DNA from: Streptomyces katrae
GTDB taxonomy: Bacteria; Actinomycetota; Actinomycetes; Streptomycetales; Streptomycetaceae
Length of the DNA: 64,000 nucleotides
Reading direction: 5' to 3'
NCBI RefSeq assembly: GCF_000717655.1
Contig: NZ_JNZY01000045.1
Location: forward strand, 30,017-94,016
Positions within the stretch are counted from its first letter, which is position 1. Each line of letters begins with the position of its first letter. Under the pieces are notes generated by a model. That model ran no database searches. It was not told the DNA's origin and worked only from the letters and a program-made list of their open reading frames with translations. Of this stretch, positions 51,838 to 60,984 are shown one piece after another. The position numbers were made by a program, and so were the translations under genes.

Positions 51838-52237
51838 GGCCTGGCCTTTCCGCTGCCTGGTAGAGCGTCCCCGTCTGCGGACGGTGTGCCGCTTCGTGAG
51901 CGACCGCACCCGTACATGTGGGAGCCCCGAGAGCTGTCCTCTTGCGCAGAACCGAGTGATACCTGGGCGCCCACTGCGGGAGGGTGCCACGGCCGCTTTG
52001 CGGTCGCGCCAGCTCTGCGTCAGGCAGAGTTGGTTCGATGTGGTGTGCCTTTATCGTACAGGTAGTACGCGCGTAGCGTCCTGTGATTCCCGTGACAGAA
52101 TGTGTCTTCACCTGCGATTAACGGGAAGTTTGCCTTCCGCAGGGCTCCGAAACAGGGTGAAACGGCTTGCAAACCCCCGAAAACATAGAATTAGAACGAC
52201 GCTCTAACTCTCTGTTCAAGTCCGGGACGGCCCGCGC
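51838..52237. other. 400-bp intergenic region, no supported gene
   Basis: Neither strand shows a credible protein. The region is AT-richer than its surroundings at 52040-52210, contains GTAC-AGGTA-GTAC near 52060 and a TetR-like palindrome at 52191-52207, and probably carries the MFS promoter. Confidence 0.6.
52191..52207. promoter_or_regulatory. TetR-type operator-like palindrome without a neighbouring regulator
   Basis: TTAGAACGACGCTCTAA is a 17-bp palindrome with two mismatched pairs; such TTAGAACG..CG(T/C)TCTAA sequences are common TetR-family operators. No TetR gene is adjacent in this window region. Confidence 0.45.
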
Positions 52238-53740
52238 TCAAGCCCCGTTCGAGCCCGTCCCGAGCCATCCGGCCAGCTTGCCGCCCCGGGCCACCGCCCG
52301 CAGCCGGGCCTCCGCCGCGTCCCGTACCGGATCCGTGGCCACCACCAGCAGCTCGTCCCCGCGCCGCAGCACGGTCGACGGCAGCGGTACGAAGCTCTTC
52401 GCGTCCCGGACCACCAGCGTCACCGACGCCCCCGGCGGCAGCCGCAGCTCGCTCACCTCGACGCCGTGCATCCGCGAGGCGTCCGGGATGGAGAAGGAGA
52501 GCAGGTGCCCGCGCAGCTTCTCCAGTGGCGCCGACTCGATCCCCAGGTCGGCGGCGCTCTCGTCGCCGGCGCCGAGCTCCAGCTTGCGCGCGAGCCACGG
52601 CAGGGTCGGGCCCTGGACCAGGGTGTAGACGACGACCAGGACGAAGACGATGTTGAAGACGCGGTCGCTGCCCTCGATGCCGGTCACCATCGGGATGGTC
52701 GCCAGGATGATGGGCACGGCGCCGCGCAGCCCCGCCCACGACATCAGGGCCTGCTCCTGCCAGGGCAGCCGGAACGGCAGCAGGCTGACGAAGACCTCCA
52801 GCGGCCGCGCCACCATCGTCAGGACCAGCCCGATGACCACGGCGGGCCAGAAGTCCTGGGCCAGCTCGTGCGGGGTGACCAGCAGGCCGAGCAGGACGAA
52901 CATGCCGATCTGGGCGATCCAGCCGAGTCCGTCCGCGAACCCCCGGGTCGCCGGCCAGTGCGGGAGCTTCGCGTTCCCGAGCACCATGGCCGCGAGGTAG
53001 ACGGCGAGGAAGCCGGAGCCGTGCGCCATCGCGCCGGCCGCGTACGCCGTCACGGCGATCGCCATCACGGCGATCGGATAGAGGCCGGAGGCGGGCAGTG
53101 CCACGTGCCGCAGGCCGTACGCCCCCAGGAAGCCCACCGACAGGCCGATCGCGACGCCGATCGCCAGCTCGAGGGCGATCTTGCCGAGCAGGACGTACCA
53201 CTGGTCCACCGGGCCGACGGTCGCGAAGGCGACGACCAGGATGACGACGGGGGCGTCGTTGAAGCCCGACTCGGCCTCCAGCACACCCGTGATCCGCGCG
53301 GGCAGCGGCACCTTGCGCAGGACGGAGAAGACGGCCGCCGCGTCGGTCGAGGAGACGACCGCGCCGATCAGCAGGGCCTGGCGCCAGTCCAGTCCGACCA
53401 GGTAGTGGGCGCCGGCCGCGGTGACGCCGACGCTGATCGCGACGCCGACCAGGGACAGGACGATCGCGGCGGGCAGGGCGGGCTTGATCTGTTTCCACTT
53501 GGTGCCCAGACCGCCCTCGGCGAGGATGACGACGAGCGCGGCGTAACCGATGACCTGGGTCAGTTCGGCGTTGTCGAAGACGACGTTGCCGATGCCGTCC
53601 TGGCCTATCGCGATGCCTATGCCGAGGTAGATGAGCAGGCTGGGGAGGCCGCTGCGTGAAGAGATGCGTACCGCCGCGACGGCGACGAGCAGCACGAGCG
53701 AGCAGACCAGCAGAAGCTCATTGAGCGTGTGGACGGTCAG
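52238..53740 (-). CDS. CPA1-family potassium/sodium-proton antiporter with RCK_C domain, CTG start
   Basis: 500 residues. About 13 helices of the NhaP2/KefB type with GAVVSSTDAAAVFSVLR (ion-binding Asp), ESGFNDAPVVILVVAFAT and LRGAVPIILATIPM, then a cytoplasmic RCK_C/TrkA_C domain (about 405-490: RLPPGASVTLVVRDAKSFVP). It exchanges K+ or Na+ for H+. The start is placed at CTG 53740 because homologues begin MTVHxLNxLLLVCSLV, which matches the codons after it; GAGGGAAAGG lies 9 nt upstream and no ATG, GTG or TTG occurs in frame between the preceding stop and 53695. Confidence 0.88.
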   Translation of the reverse strand: MTVHTLNELLLVCSLVLLVAVAAVRISSRSGLPSLLIYLGIGIAIGQDGIGNVVFDNAELTQVIGYAALVVILAEGGLGTKWKQIKPALPAAIVLSLVGVAISVGVTAAGAHYLVGLDWRQALLIGAVVSSTDAAAVFSVLRKVPLPARITGVLEAESGFNDAPVVILVVAFATVGPVDQWYVLLGKIALELAIGVAIGLSVGFLGAYGLRHVALPASGLYPIAVMAIAVTAYAAGAMAHGSGFLAVYLAAMVLGNAKLPHWPATRGFADGLGWIAQIGMFVLLGLLVTPHELAQDFWPAVVIGLVLTMVARPLEVFVSLLPFRLPWQEQALMSWAGLRGAVPIILATIPMVTGIEGSDRVFNIVFVLVVVYTLVQGPTLPWLARKLELGAGDESAADLGIESAPLEKLRGHLLSFSIPDASRMHGVEVSELRLPPGASVTLVVRDAKSFVPLPSTVLRRGDELLVVATDPVRDAAEARLRAVARGGKLAGWLGTGSNGA

Positions 53741-53985
53741 GGGGCGGCCCTTTCCCTCAAGGCGCCAGTCGGAACGTTTCCTCCAGGCGACAAGTCCGGC
53801 AAGATCGGCAGGTACTTCGTTACTTTACCTAATATTTGACGCGCCCTTTACGCGATAACCACATTGTGAAACGCCTGCCGGCCCCTGTCCTCGTCACCCC
53901 GACCCCTGGCGGATCAACGGACCCGGTCCTGCGCCTATGGTTGCTCCAGCACTCCCAGGACCACCCTGCCCCTCTAAGGACAGCG

Positions 53986-56814
53986 ATGCCCGCCAACGAA
54001 ACCGCCCCTTCCGTCAAGAAGAAGGGACGACGCGCCCGTCTGATCCTGCTCGTGCTGGTCCTGGCGCTCCTCGCGGGCTTCGGATACGGGACGTACTGGA
54101 GCATGGACAACGTCCGCGCCTCGTTCCCCCAGGCCACCGGCACCCTCAAGGTGCCCGGCCTGACCGGGACCGTGGAGGTCAAACGCGACTCCCACGGAAT
54201 TCCCCAGCTCTACGCCGACAACGACGACGACCTCTTCCGCGCGCAGGGCTTCGTCCACGCCCAGGACCGCTTCTGGGAGATGGACGTCCGCCGCCACATG
54301 ACCTCCGGCCGGCTCTCCGAGATGTTCGGGTCCGGCCAGGTCGAGACCGACGCCTTCCTGCGCACGCTCGGCTGGCGCCAGGTCGCGCAGGCTGAGTACG
54401 ACACGAAGCTCTCGGCCGAGACGAAGAAGTACCTGCAGGCCTACGCCGACGGGGTCAACGCGTACCTGAAGGGGAAGACCGGCAAGGACCTCTCCGTCGA
54501 GCACGCCGCCCTCAAGCTCAGCGACGCCTACCAGCCCGAGCAGTGGACCCCGGTGGACTCGGTGGCCTGGCTCAAGGCGATGGCCTGGGACCTGCGCGGC
54601 AACATGCAGGACGAGATCGACCGCGCGCTGATGTCCAACAAGCTCACGCAGGCGCAGATCGACGAGCTCTACCCGCCGTACCCCTTCGACCGGAACAAGG
54701 CGGTCGTCGACGGCGGCAAGATCGACGGCGGGAAGTACGCCCCCCAGGGCGGCGCGGCCGCCGCCTCCACGGGGACGGGCTCCGGGGCGGGTACCGGCTC
54801 CGGCTCCCAGGCCTCGACGGCCTCCGCCCCCGCCGCCGGCACGAGCGGCCTCGCCGACAACGCGAGCGCGCAGGGCGCGACCGCGGGCCTGCGCACCTCC
54901 CTCACCTCGCTCGCGGCCACCCTGGACAAGATCCCCGCGATCCTCGGCCCCAACGGCAGCGGCATCGGCTCGAACTCCTGGGTCGTCGCCGGCAAGTACA
55001 CGACCACCGGCAAGCCGCTGCTCGCGAACGACCCGCACCTGTCCCCGCAGCTGCCCTCGGTCTGGTACCAGATGGGCCTGCACTGCCGTGCGGTCTCCAA
55101 CCAGTGCAAGTACGACGTCGCCGGATACACCTTCTCCGGCATGCCCGGCGTGGTCATAGGCCACAACGCCGACATCGCCTGGGGCATGACCAACCTCGGC
55201 GCCGACGTCACCGACCTCTACCTCGAGCAGGTCAAGCCCGAGGGCTACGTCTACGACAACAAGGTGGTCCCCTTCACGACCCGTGAAGAGGTCATCAAGA
55301 TCGCGGGCGGCACCAGCAAGAAGATCACCGTCCGCACCACCAACAACGGCCCGCTGATCTCCGACCGCAGCGACGAGCTCGGCACGGTGGGCAGCCGCGC
55401 CCCCGTCTCCAGCTCGGCCCCCGACCGCGGCAACGGCTACGCCGTCGCCCTGCGCTGGACCGCCCTGGACCCGGGCAAGTCGATGGACGCGGTCTTCGGC
55501 ATCGACCGGGCCAAGGACTTCGCGGGCTTCCGCGCCGCCGCCCGCGACTTCGAGGTGCCGTCCCAGAACCTGATCTACGCCGACACGAAGGGCAACATCG
55601 GCTACCAGGCCCCGGGCCGCATCCCGGTGCGCGGCGCCGGCGACGGCCGCATGCCGGCCCCCGGCTGGGACTCCAAGTACGCCTGGAAGGGCGGAAAGGA
55701 CGGCAACGCGGGCTACATCCCGCAGGACGAGATGCCGTACGACTACAACCCGGCGCGCGGCTACATCGTCACCGCGAACCAGGCCGTCGTGGAGAGCGGT
55801 ACCGGCGCGGGCAAGTACCCGTACGTGCTGACCACCGACTGGGGTTACGGCGCGCGCAGCCAGCGGATCAACGACCTCATCGAGGCGAAGATCAAGGACA
55901 ACGGCAAGATCTCCACCGACGACATGCGCACCATGCAGATGGACAACAGCAGCGAGATCGCCGCGCTGCTCACCCCGATGCTGGCCAAGATCGAGGTCTC
56001 GGACCCCGACGTGCGCTCGGCGCAGAAGCTGCTGGAGGGCTGGAACTACACGCAGGAGCCCGACTCGGCGGCCGCCGCGTACTTCAACGCGGTCTGGCGC
56101 AACATCCTCAAGCTGTCCTTCGGCGACAAGATGCCGAAGGAGCTGCGGATCGAGGGCAGCTGCATGAACGTCCAGGAGGAGAGCAGCGGTCCGGTCGACG
56201 ACCTGGCCAAGACGGTCCGCGAGTGCGGTACGCGCGACTCCGACTCGGCGCAGCCGGACGGCGGCGACCGCTGGTTCGAGGTGGTCAGGCGCCTGGTCAA
56301 GGACGAGAAGTCGGCCTGGTGGCAGACGCCCGCCGCCCGCAACCAGCCGGCGACCGCCACCCGCGACCAGCTGTTCGCACGGGCCATGAAGGACGCCCGC
56401 TGGGAGCTGACCGCCAAGCTCGGCAAGGACCAGTCCACCTGGAGCTGGGGCCGCCTGCACCAGCTGACGCTGAAGAACCAGACCATCGGCACGGAGGGCC
56501 CCGGCTTCATGCAGTGGCTCCTCAACCGCGGCCCGTGGAACCTGGGCGGCGGCGAGGCCACCGTGAACGCGACCGGCTGGAACGCCTCCAGCGGGTACGG
56601 GGTCACCTGGGTCCCGTCGATGCGCATGATCGTGAACCTCGGCGACCTCGACAAGTCCCGCTGGATCAACCTGACCGGCGCCTCGGGCCACGCGTACCAC
56701 GACAACTACTACGACCAGACGGACATGTGGGCCAAGGGCGAGCTGCTGGACTGGTCCTTCGGCAAGGAGGCCGTGGACAAGGCGACCGCGGAGACGCTGA
56801 CGCTCAAGCCGTGA
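53986..56814 (+). CDS. Penicillin acylase family N-terminal-nucleophile hydrolase, membrane-anchored
   Basis: 942 residues. An N-terminal anchor (LILLVLVLALLAGFGYG, about 22-40) precedes the alpha subunit (VKRDSHGIPQLYADNDDDL and GFVHAQDRFWEMDVRR); a Ser/Gly/Ala-rich linker (about 255-300) is followed by the maturation site GIGSNSWVVAG, where Ser329 would become the N-terminal nucleophile after self-cleavage. The beta subunit is complete through the final TGASGHAYHDNYYDQ. Substrates could be beta-lactams, aliphatic lipid amides or quorum-sensing acyl-homoserine lactones. AAGGA precedes the ATG at 53986. Confidence 0.9.
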   Translation: MPANETAPSVKKKGRRARLILLVLVLALLAGFGYGTYWSMDNVRASFPQATGTLKVPGLTGTVEVKRDSHGIPQLYADNDDDLFRAQGFVHAQDRFWEMDVRRHMTSGRLSEMFGSGQVETDAFLRTLGWRQVAQAEYDTKLSAETKKYLQAYADGVNAYLKGKTGKDLSVEHAALKLSDAYQPEQWTPVDSVAWLKAMAWDLRGNMQDEIDRALMSNKLTQAQIDELYPPYPFDRNKAVVDGGKIDGGKYAPQGGAAAASTGTGSGAGTGSGSQASTASAPAAGTSGLADNASAQGATAGLRTSLTSLAATLDKIPAILGPNGSGIGSNSWVVAGKYTTTGKPLLANDPHLSPQLPSVWYQMGLHCRAVSNQCKYDVAGYTFSGMPGVVIGHNADIAWGMTNLGADVTDLYLEQVKPEGYVYDNKVVPFTTREEVIKIAGGTSKKITVRTTNNGPLISDRSDELGTVGSRAPVSSSAPDRGNGYAVALRWTALDPGKSMDAVFGIDRAKDFAGFRAAARDFEVPSQNLIYADTKGNIGYQAPGRIPVRGAGDGRMPAPGWDSKYAWKGGKDGNAGYIPQDEMPYDYNPARGYIVTANQAVVESGTGAGKYPYVLTTDWGYGARSQRINDLIEAKIKDNGKISTDDMRTMQMDNSSEIAALLTPMLAKIEVSDPDVRSAQKLLEGWNYTQEPDSAAAAYFNAVWRNILKLSFGDKMPKELRIEGSCMNVQEESSGPVDDLAKTVRECGTRDSDSAQPDGGDRWFEVVRRLVKDEKSAWWQTPAARNQPATATRDQLFARAMKDARWELTAKLGKDQSTWSWGRLHQLTLKNQTIGTEGPGFMQWLLNRGPWNLGGGEATVNATGWNASSGYGVTWVPSMRMIVNLGDLDKSRWINLTGASGHAYHDNYYDQTDMWAKGELLDWSFGKEAVDKATAETLTLKP

Positions 56815-57418
56815 ATCTGATCACCCCCGACGGGGTGGCCACCGCCTGAACGGGGTGGTCGTGCGGTTCCTCCGGGACCCGCGCGACCACCTCTTCGTCG
56901 TAGAGGAGCACGACCAGCGCGGGATGCGCCCCGGCGTGCGCCAGGCGGGCCAGCACCCGGTCGTACGAGCCCCCGCCGCGCCCGAGGCGCATCCCGCGGC
57001 CGTCCACGGCGAGTCCGGGCAGCAGGACGGCGTCGGCGCCGGTGACCGCGTCCGGCCCGAGCCGGGCCCCGGCCGGCTCCAGCAGCCGCATCTTGCCAGG
57101 GTGGGCGGCCTCGGCGAGGCCGTCCGGGCCCTCGTACACCGCCCAGTCGAGGTCGTTGTCGGGCAGCAGGACGGGCAGCAGCACGCGCTTGCCGGCCGCG
57201 CGCAGGGCGTCGATCAGGTCGCGGGTGCCGGGTTCGGCGCCGACGGAGACGTACGCGGCCACGGTCTGCGCATCGGCCAGTTCGGGCAGTTCAAGAGCGG
57301 AGCGGGAGAGTGCGAGGGCCGACGTACGCAGGAATGCGGGGGACAAGGCGCGGCGGGCGGCGAGGAGTTCTCGGCGCAGCCCGGCCTTTTCGGACGGGTT
57401 CGGCGGGTTCCATACCAC
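56804..57418 (-). CDS. 5-formyltetrahydrofolate cyclo-ligase
   Basis: 204 residues. The N-terminal KAGLRRELLAARRAL, the central LLPVLLPDNDLDWAVYEG and the signature GMRLGRGGGSYDRVL near residue 140 identify the family, which turns 5-formyl-THF into methenyl-THF with ATP. Its last 11 bp overlap the end of the convergent acylase gene. It is divergent from galU (96 bp), the usual Streptomyces order. Confidence 0.92.
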   Translation of the reverse strand: MVWNPPNPSEKAGLRRELLAARRALSPAFLRTSALALSRSALELPELADAQTVAAYVSVGAEPGTRDLIDALRAAGKRVLLPVLLPDNDLDWAVYEGPDGLAEAAHPGKMRLLEPAGARLGPDAVTGADAVLLPGLAVDGRGMRLGRGGGSYDRVLARLAHAGAHPALVVLLYDEEVVARVPEEPHDHPVQAVATPSGVIRFTA

Positions 57419-57501
57419 AGCTGACTCTGTTTTCCTTTCAAATCGGGGCGAAGGCGGAATTATTTGCCGGAATCAAGCCCGGAGCGGTCTGTTCGACCCA
57501 C

Positions 57502-57507
57502 TATCGT
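57502..57507 (+). promoter_or_regulatory. Leaderless -10 box (TATCGT) of galU
   Basis: TATCGT ends 7 nt before the ATG at 57515, and no ribosome-binding site is present. Confidence 0.55.
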
Positions 57508-57514
57508 TCTGCCC

Positions 57515-58417
57515 ATGACTCAGTTGCACCCTGTGATCAAGAAGGCCGTGATCCCGGCCGCAGGTCTCGGCACCCGCTTCCTTCCGGCGACGAAGGCGAC
57601 GCCCAAGGAAATGCTCCCCGTCGTGGACAAGCCGGCCATCCAGTACGTCGTCGAGGAGGCCGTGTCGGCCGGCCTGGACGATGTCCTCATGATCACGGGG
57701 CGTAACAAGCGCGCCCTCGAGGACCACTTCGACCGCAACTACGAGCTGGAATCGGCCCTCATCGCCAAGGGCGACGACGACCGGCTCAAGAAGGTCCAGG
57801 AGTCCAGCGACCTGGCCACCATGCACTACGTCCGCCAGGGCGACCCGCGCGGCCTCGGCCACGCCGTCCTGTGCGCCGAGCCGCACGTCGGCGACGAGCC
57901 CTTCGCCGTCCTCCTCGGCGACGACCTGATCGACCCGCGCGACCCGCTGCTGCGCCAGATGACCGACGTCCACGCCCGTACCGGGGGCACCGTCATCGCC
58001 CTCATGGAGGTCGACCCGGCCAACGTCCACCTCTACGGCTGCGCCGCCGTCGAGGCCACGGACGAGGAGGACGTCGTCCGGATCACCGGTCTCGTCGAGA
58101 AGCCGGACCCGGCCGACGCGCCCAGCAATTACGCGGTCATCGGACGCTATGTCCTCAACCCGGCGATCTTCGACATACTGCGGGAGACCGAGCCGGGCCG
58201 CGGCGGGGAGATCCAGCTCACCGACGGCCTGCAGAAGCTTGCCGCCGACGAGACCGTGGGCGGCCCGGTGCACGGCGTGGTCTTCCGGGGCCGCCGCTAC
58301 GACACCGGAGACCGCGGCGACTACCTGCGGGCCATCGTCCGCCTCGCGTGCGAGCGTGAGGACCTGGGCCCGGAGTTCCGCACCTGGCTTCACCGTTACG
58401 TCACGGAGGAGATGTAG
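57515..58417 (+). CDS. galU: UTP-glucose-1-phosphate uridylyltransferase
   Basis: 300 residues. The nucleotide-binding loop AGLGTRFLPATKATPKEMLP near residue 15, GRNKRALEDHFDRNYELE, LLGDDLID and RGGEIQLTDGLQ are all characteristic. It makes UDP-glucose, the precursor for polysaccharides, which may link it to the exopolysaccharide operon 20 kb upstream. ATG 57515 is preceded by a leaderless promoter rather than a ribosome-binding site; upstream in-frame starts are not supported. Confidence 0.95.
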   Translation: MTQLHPVIKKAVIPAAGLGTRFLPATKATPKEMLPVVDKPAIQYVVEEAVSAGLDDVLMITGRNKRALEDHFDRNYELESALIAKGDDDRLKKVQESSDLATMHYVRQGDPRGLGHAVLCAEPHVGDEPFAVLLGDDLIDPRDPLLRQMTDVHARTGGTVIALMEVDPANVHLYGCAAVEATDEEDVVRITGLVEKPDPADAPSNYAVIGRYVLNPAIFDILRETEPGRGGEIQLTDGLQKLAADETVGGPVHGVVFRGRRYDTGDRGDYLRAIVRLACEREDLGPEFRTWLHRYVTEEM

Positions 58418-58421
58418 CACC

Positions 58422-59762
58422 TTGAGCAGCCGCGCACCGCAGGACACCGGCCACGGCGCCCAGCGCCTGTGGTCGGTCGACGAGCACCTCGCGGACGTCC
58501 TCGCCGCGATCCGGCCGCTGGAGCCCATCGAGCTCCAGCTGCTCGACGCCCAGGGCTGTGTCCTGGTCGAGGACGTCACCGTGCCCGTCGCGCTCCCGCC
58601 CTTCGACAACAGCTCCATGGACGGGTACGCCGTCCGCACGGCCGATGTCCAGGGCGCGAGCGAGGAGTTCCCCGCGGTGCTGACGGTGATCGGGGACGTG
58701 GCGGCGGGCAGCGGCGACCTGCCCACCGTCGGCCCCGGCCAGGCCGCCCGCATCATGACGGGCGCCCCGCTGCCGCCGGGTGCCGAGGCCGTCGTACCGG
58801 TCGAGTGGACCGACGGCGGCAGCGGCGGCGGCGCGGCCGCGGGCATGGCCCCGGCCAGCGAGGCCCCCGAGGGGGCGGGCGGCGAGGTGCGCGTGCACCG
58901 GGCCGCCGAGGCTCGGGCGCACGTACGCTCGCGCGGCAGCGACGTCCAGGCCGGGGACCTCGCCCTGGCCGCCGGCACGGTGCTCGGCCCGCCGCAGATC
59001 GCGCTGCTCGCTGCCGTCGGACGGGGCACCGTACGGGTGCGGCCGCGCCCGCGCGTGGTCGTACTGTCCACCGGCAGCGAGCTGGTCCAGCCGGGCGAGT
59101 CCCTCGCCGCGGGGACGATCTACGACTCGAACAGCTTCGCGCTGGCCGCCGCCGCGCGCGACGCCGGGGCGATCTCCTACCGCGTCGGGGCCGTGGCCGA
59201 CGACGCCGAGACGCTGCGCTCCGCCATCGAGGACCAGCTGATCCGCGCGGACCTGCTGGTCACCACGGGCGGCGTCAGCGTCGGTGCGTACGACGTGGTC
59301 AAGGAGGCGCTGTCCTCGGTGGCCACGGCCGAGGACGAGCCCGACGGCGGGCGGATGGACTTCCGCAAGCTCGCGATGCAGCCCGGCAAGCCGCAGGGCT
59401 TCGGCACCATCGGCCCGGACCACACCCCCCTGCTGGCCCTGCCCGGCAACCCGGTGTCCTCGTACGTCTCCTTCGAGCTGTTCGTGCGCCCCGCGATCCG
59501 CGCGCTCATGGGCTTGGCGGACGTCAACCGCCCCAGCGTGCGCGCGGTCCTGAAGGCCGACGAGGCGCTGGGCTCCCCGGCGGGCCGCCGCCAGTTCCTG
59601 CGCGGCAAGTACGACGCGGAGAGCGGCACGGTCAGCCCGGTCGGCGGATCGGGCTCCCACCTGATCGCGGCCCTGGCCCACGCCGACTCGCTGATGGTCG
59701 TACCGGAGGACGTCACCTCGGTGGAGCCGGGGTCGGAGCTGGAAGTGGTCCTGCTCGGCTGA
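58422..59762 (+). CDS. glp: Gephyrin-like molybdotransferase / divisome protein Glp (MoeA family)
   Basis: 446 residues in MoeA domain order: domain I-II start (SVDEHLADVLAAIRPL), FDNSSMDGYAVR, MTGAPLPPGAEAVVPVEW, the central molybdopterin-binding domain with VVVLSTGSELVQPGE, YDSNSFALAAAARDAGA, LLVTTGGVSVGAYD and LALPGNPVSSYVSFELFVRP, and the C-terminal beta domain IV. In actinobacteria this paralogue, encoded near glpR/sepX, binds FtsZ and helps septation as well as (or instead of) inserting molybdenum. TTG 58422 is taken as the start, 5 bp after galU; GTG 58473 is possible. Confidence 0.9.
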   Translation: MSSRAPQDTGHGAQRLWSVDEHLADVLAAIRPLEPIELQLLDAQGCVLVEDVTVPVALPPFDNSSMDGYAVRTADVQGASEEFPAVLTVIGDVAAGSGDLPTVGPGQAARIMTGAPLPPGAEAVVPVEWTDGGSGGGAAAGMAPASEAPEGAGGEVRVHRAAEARAHVRSRGSDVQAGDLALAAGTVLGPPQIALLAAVGRGTVRVRPRPRVVVLSTGSELVQPGESLAAGTIYDSNSFALAAAARDAGAISYRVGAVADDAETLRSAIEDQLIRADLLVTTGGVSVGAYDVVKEALSSVATAEDEPDGGRMDFRKLAMQPGKPQGFGTIGPDHTPLLALPGNPVSSYVSFELFVRPAIRALMGLADVNRPSVRAVLKADEALGSPAGRRQFLRGKYDAESGTVSPVGGSGSHLIAALAHADSLMVVPEDVTSVEPGSELEVVLLG

Positions 59763-59836
59763 AGTCCGGACGGTGCGGGTAGCGTGTTGCACCACACAGG
59801 CCCTTGCGGGGCCCGGAGCGGGAGCGGCACGAACCT

Positions 59837-60349
59837 ATGGCAGCGTTTTCCCAGGGGGCGACCCCCGGACCCCCTGAGCACAGCAGGCTGACGCACATCG
59901 ACGAGGCCGGCGCGGCCCGGATGGTGGACGTCTCGGAGAAGGACGTCACGACGCGGACGGCACGGGCCAGCGGGCGCGTGCTCGTCTCCGCCCGGGTGAT
60001 CGAGCTGCTGCGCGGCGAGGGCGTGCCCAAGGGCGACGCCCTCGCCACCGCGCGGATCGCCGGGATCATGGGCGCGAAGAAGACCCCTGACCTGATCCCG
60101 CTGTGCCACCCGCTGGCCGTGTCGGGCGTGAAGGTGGACCTCTCGGTCGCCGACGACGCCGTCGAGATCCTGGCCACCGTCAAGACCACCGACCGCACGG
60201 GCGTCGAGATGGAGGCGCTGACCGCCGTCGCGGTCGCCGGGCTCACCGTCATCGACATGGTGAAGGCCGTCGACAAGGGCGCCGTCATCACGGACGTCCG
60301 GGTGGAGGAGAAGACCGGCGGCAAGTCCGGCGACTGGACGCGCGCGTGA
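59837..60349 (+). CDS. moaC: Cyclic pyranopterin monophosphate synthase
   Basis: 170 residues. The family core is complete: HIDEAGAARMVDVSEKDVT, IAGIMGAKKTPDLIPLCHPL (active-site Lys and His) and GVEMEALTAVAVAGLTVIDMVKAVDKG. It builds the pterin precursor of molybdenum cofactor. It lies 74 bp after glp; a TAGCGT box near 59779 may give it its own promoter. The stop overlaps the next start (GTGA). Confidence 0.95.
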   Translation: MAAFSQGATPGPPEHSRLTHIDEAGAARMVDVSEKDVTTRTARASGRVLVSARVIELLRGEGVPKGDALATARIAGIMGAKKTPDLIPLCHPLAVSGVKVDLSVADDAVEILATVKTTDRTGVEMEALTAVAVAGLTVIDMVKAVDKGAVITDVRVEEKTGGKSGDWTRA

Positions 60350-60984
60350 ACGCCCCGCGCGGCGGCGACGCGTTCAGTCACGTCCACGCACCCGTACCGC
60401 CGGCGGCGGGCGGGACCCGGGCGCCCCAGCCAGAGGCCGACGCCGAGGGTGCTCCGGGCGCGGCCCGGGAGCCCGGGCGCACCCTGCGCGGGCTCGTGGT
60501 CACCGCCTCGAACCGCGCCTCGGCGGGCGTGTACGCCGACCGGGGCGGACCGCTGCTGGCCGAGGGGCTCGAGAAGCTCGGCTTCACGGTGGACGGCCCC
60601 CGGGTCGTCCCCGACGGGGATCCCGTCGAGCAGGCGCTGCGCGAGGGCGTGGCCGCGGGGTACGACGTCGTCCTCACCACCGGCGGCACCGGCATCTCGC
60701 CGACCGACCGCACCCCGGACGCCACGGCGCGGGTGCTGGACTACGAGATCCCGGGCATCCCGCAGGCCATCCGGGCCGAGGGCCTGGCGACCGTGCCGAC
60801 CGCGGCGCTGTCCCGGGGCCTGGCGGGCGTGGCGGGCCACACCCTGATCGTGAACCTGCCCGGTTCGACGGGCGGGGTGCGCGACGGCCTCGCCGTCCTG
60901 GCCCGGATCCTGCCGCACGCGGTGGACCAGATCCGGGGCGGCGACCACCCCAGACCCGCGGAGCCCCACGGGAGCCAGAGCTGA
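60346..60984 (+). CDS. MogA/MoaB-type molybdopterin adenylyltransferase
   Basis: 212 residues. A Pro/Ala-rich extension of about 45 residues precedes the domain: LVVTASNRASAGVYADRGG, VLTTGGTGISPTDRTPDATARVL and LIVNLPGSTGGVRDGLAVL. It adenylates molybdopterin before metal insertion by MoeA-type proteins. Coupled to moaC by a GTGA overlap and to the next gene by a CTGA overlap. Confidence 0.93.
   Translation: MNAPRGGDAFSHVHAPVPPAAGGTRAPQPEADAEGAPGAAREPGRTLRGLVVTASNRASAGVYADRGGPLLAEGLEKLGFTVDGPRVVPDGDPVEQALREGVAAGYDVVLTTGGTGISPTDRTPDATARVLDYEIPGIPQAIRAEGLATVPTAALSRGLAGVAGHTLIVNLPGSTGGVRDGLAVLARILPHAVDQIRGGDHPRPAEPHGSQS

Noticed and set aside
54750..54900. Ser/Gly/Ala-rich insert in the penicillin acylase as a possible insertion
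   Set aside because: It lies where the alpha/beta linker is expected and keeps the frame and local GC content.
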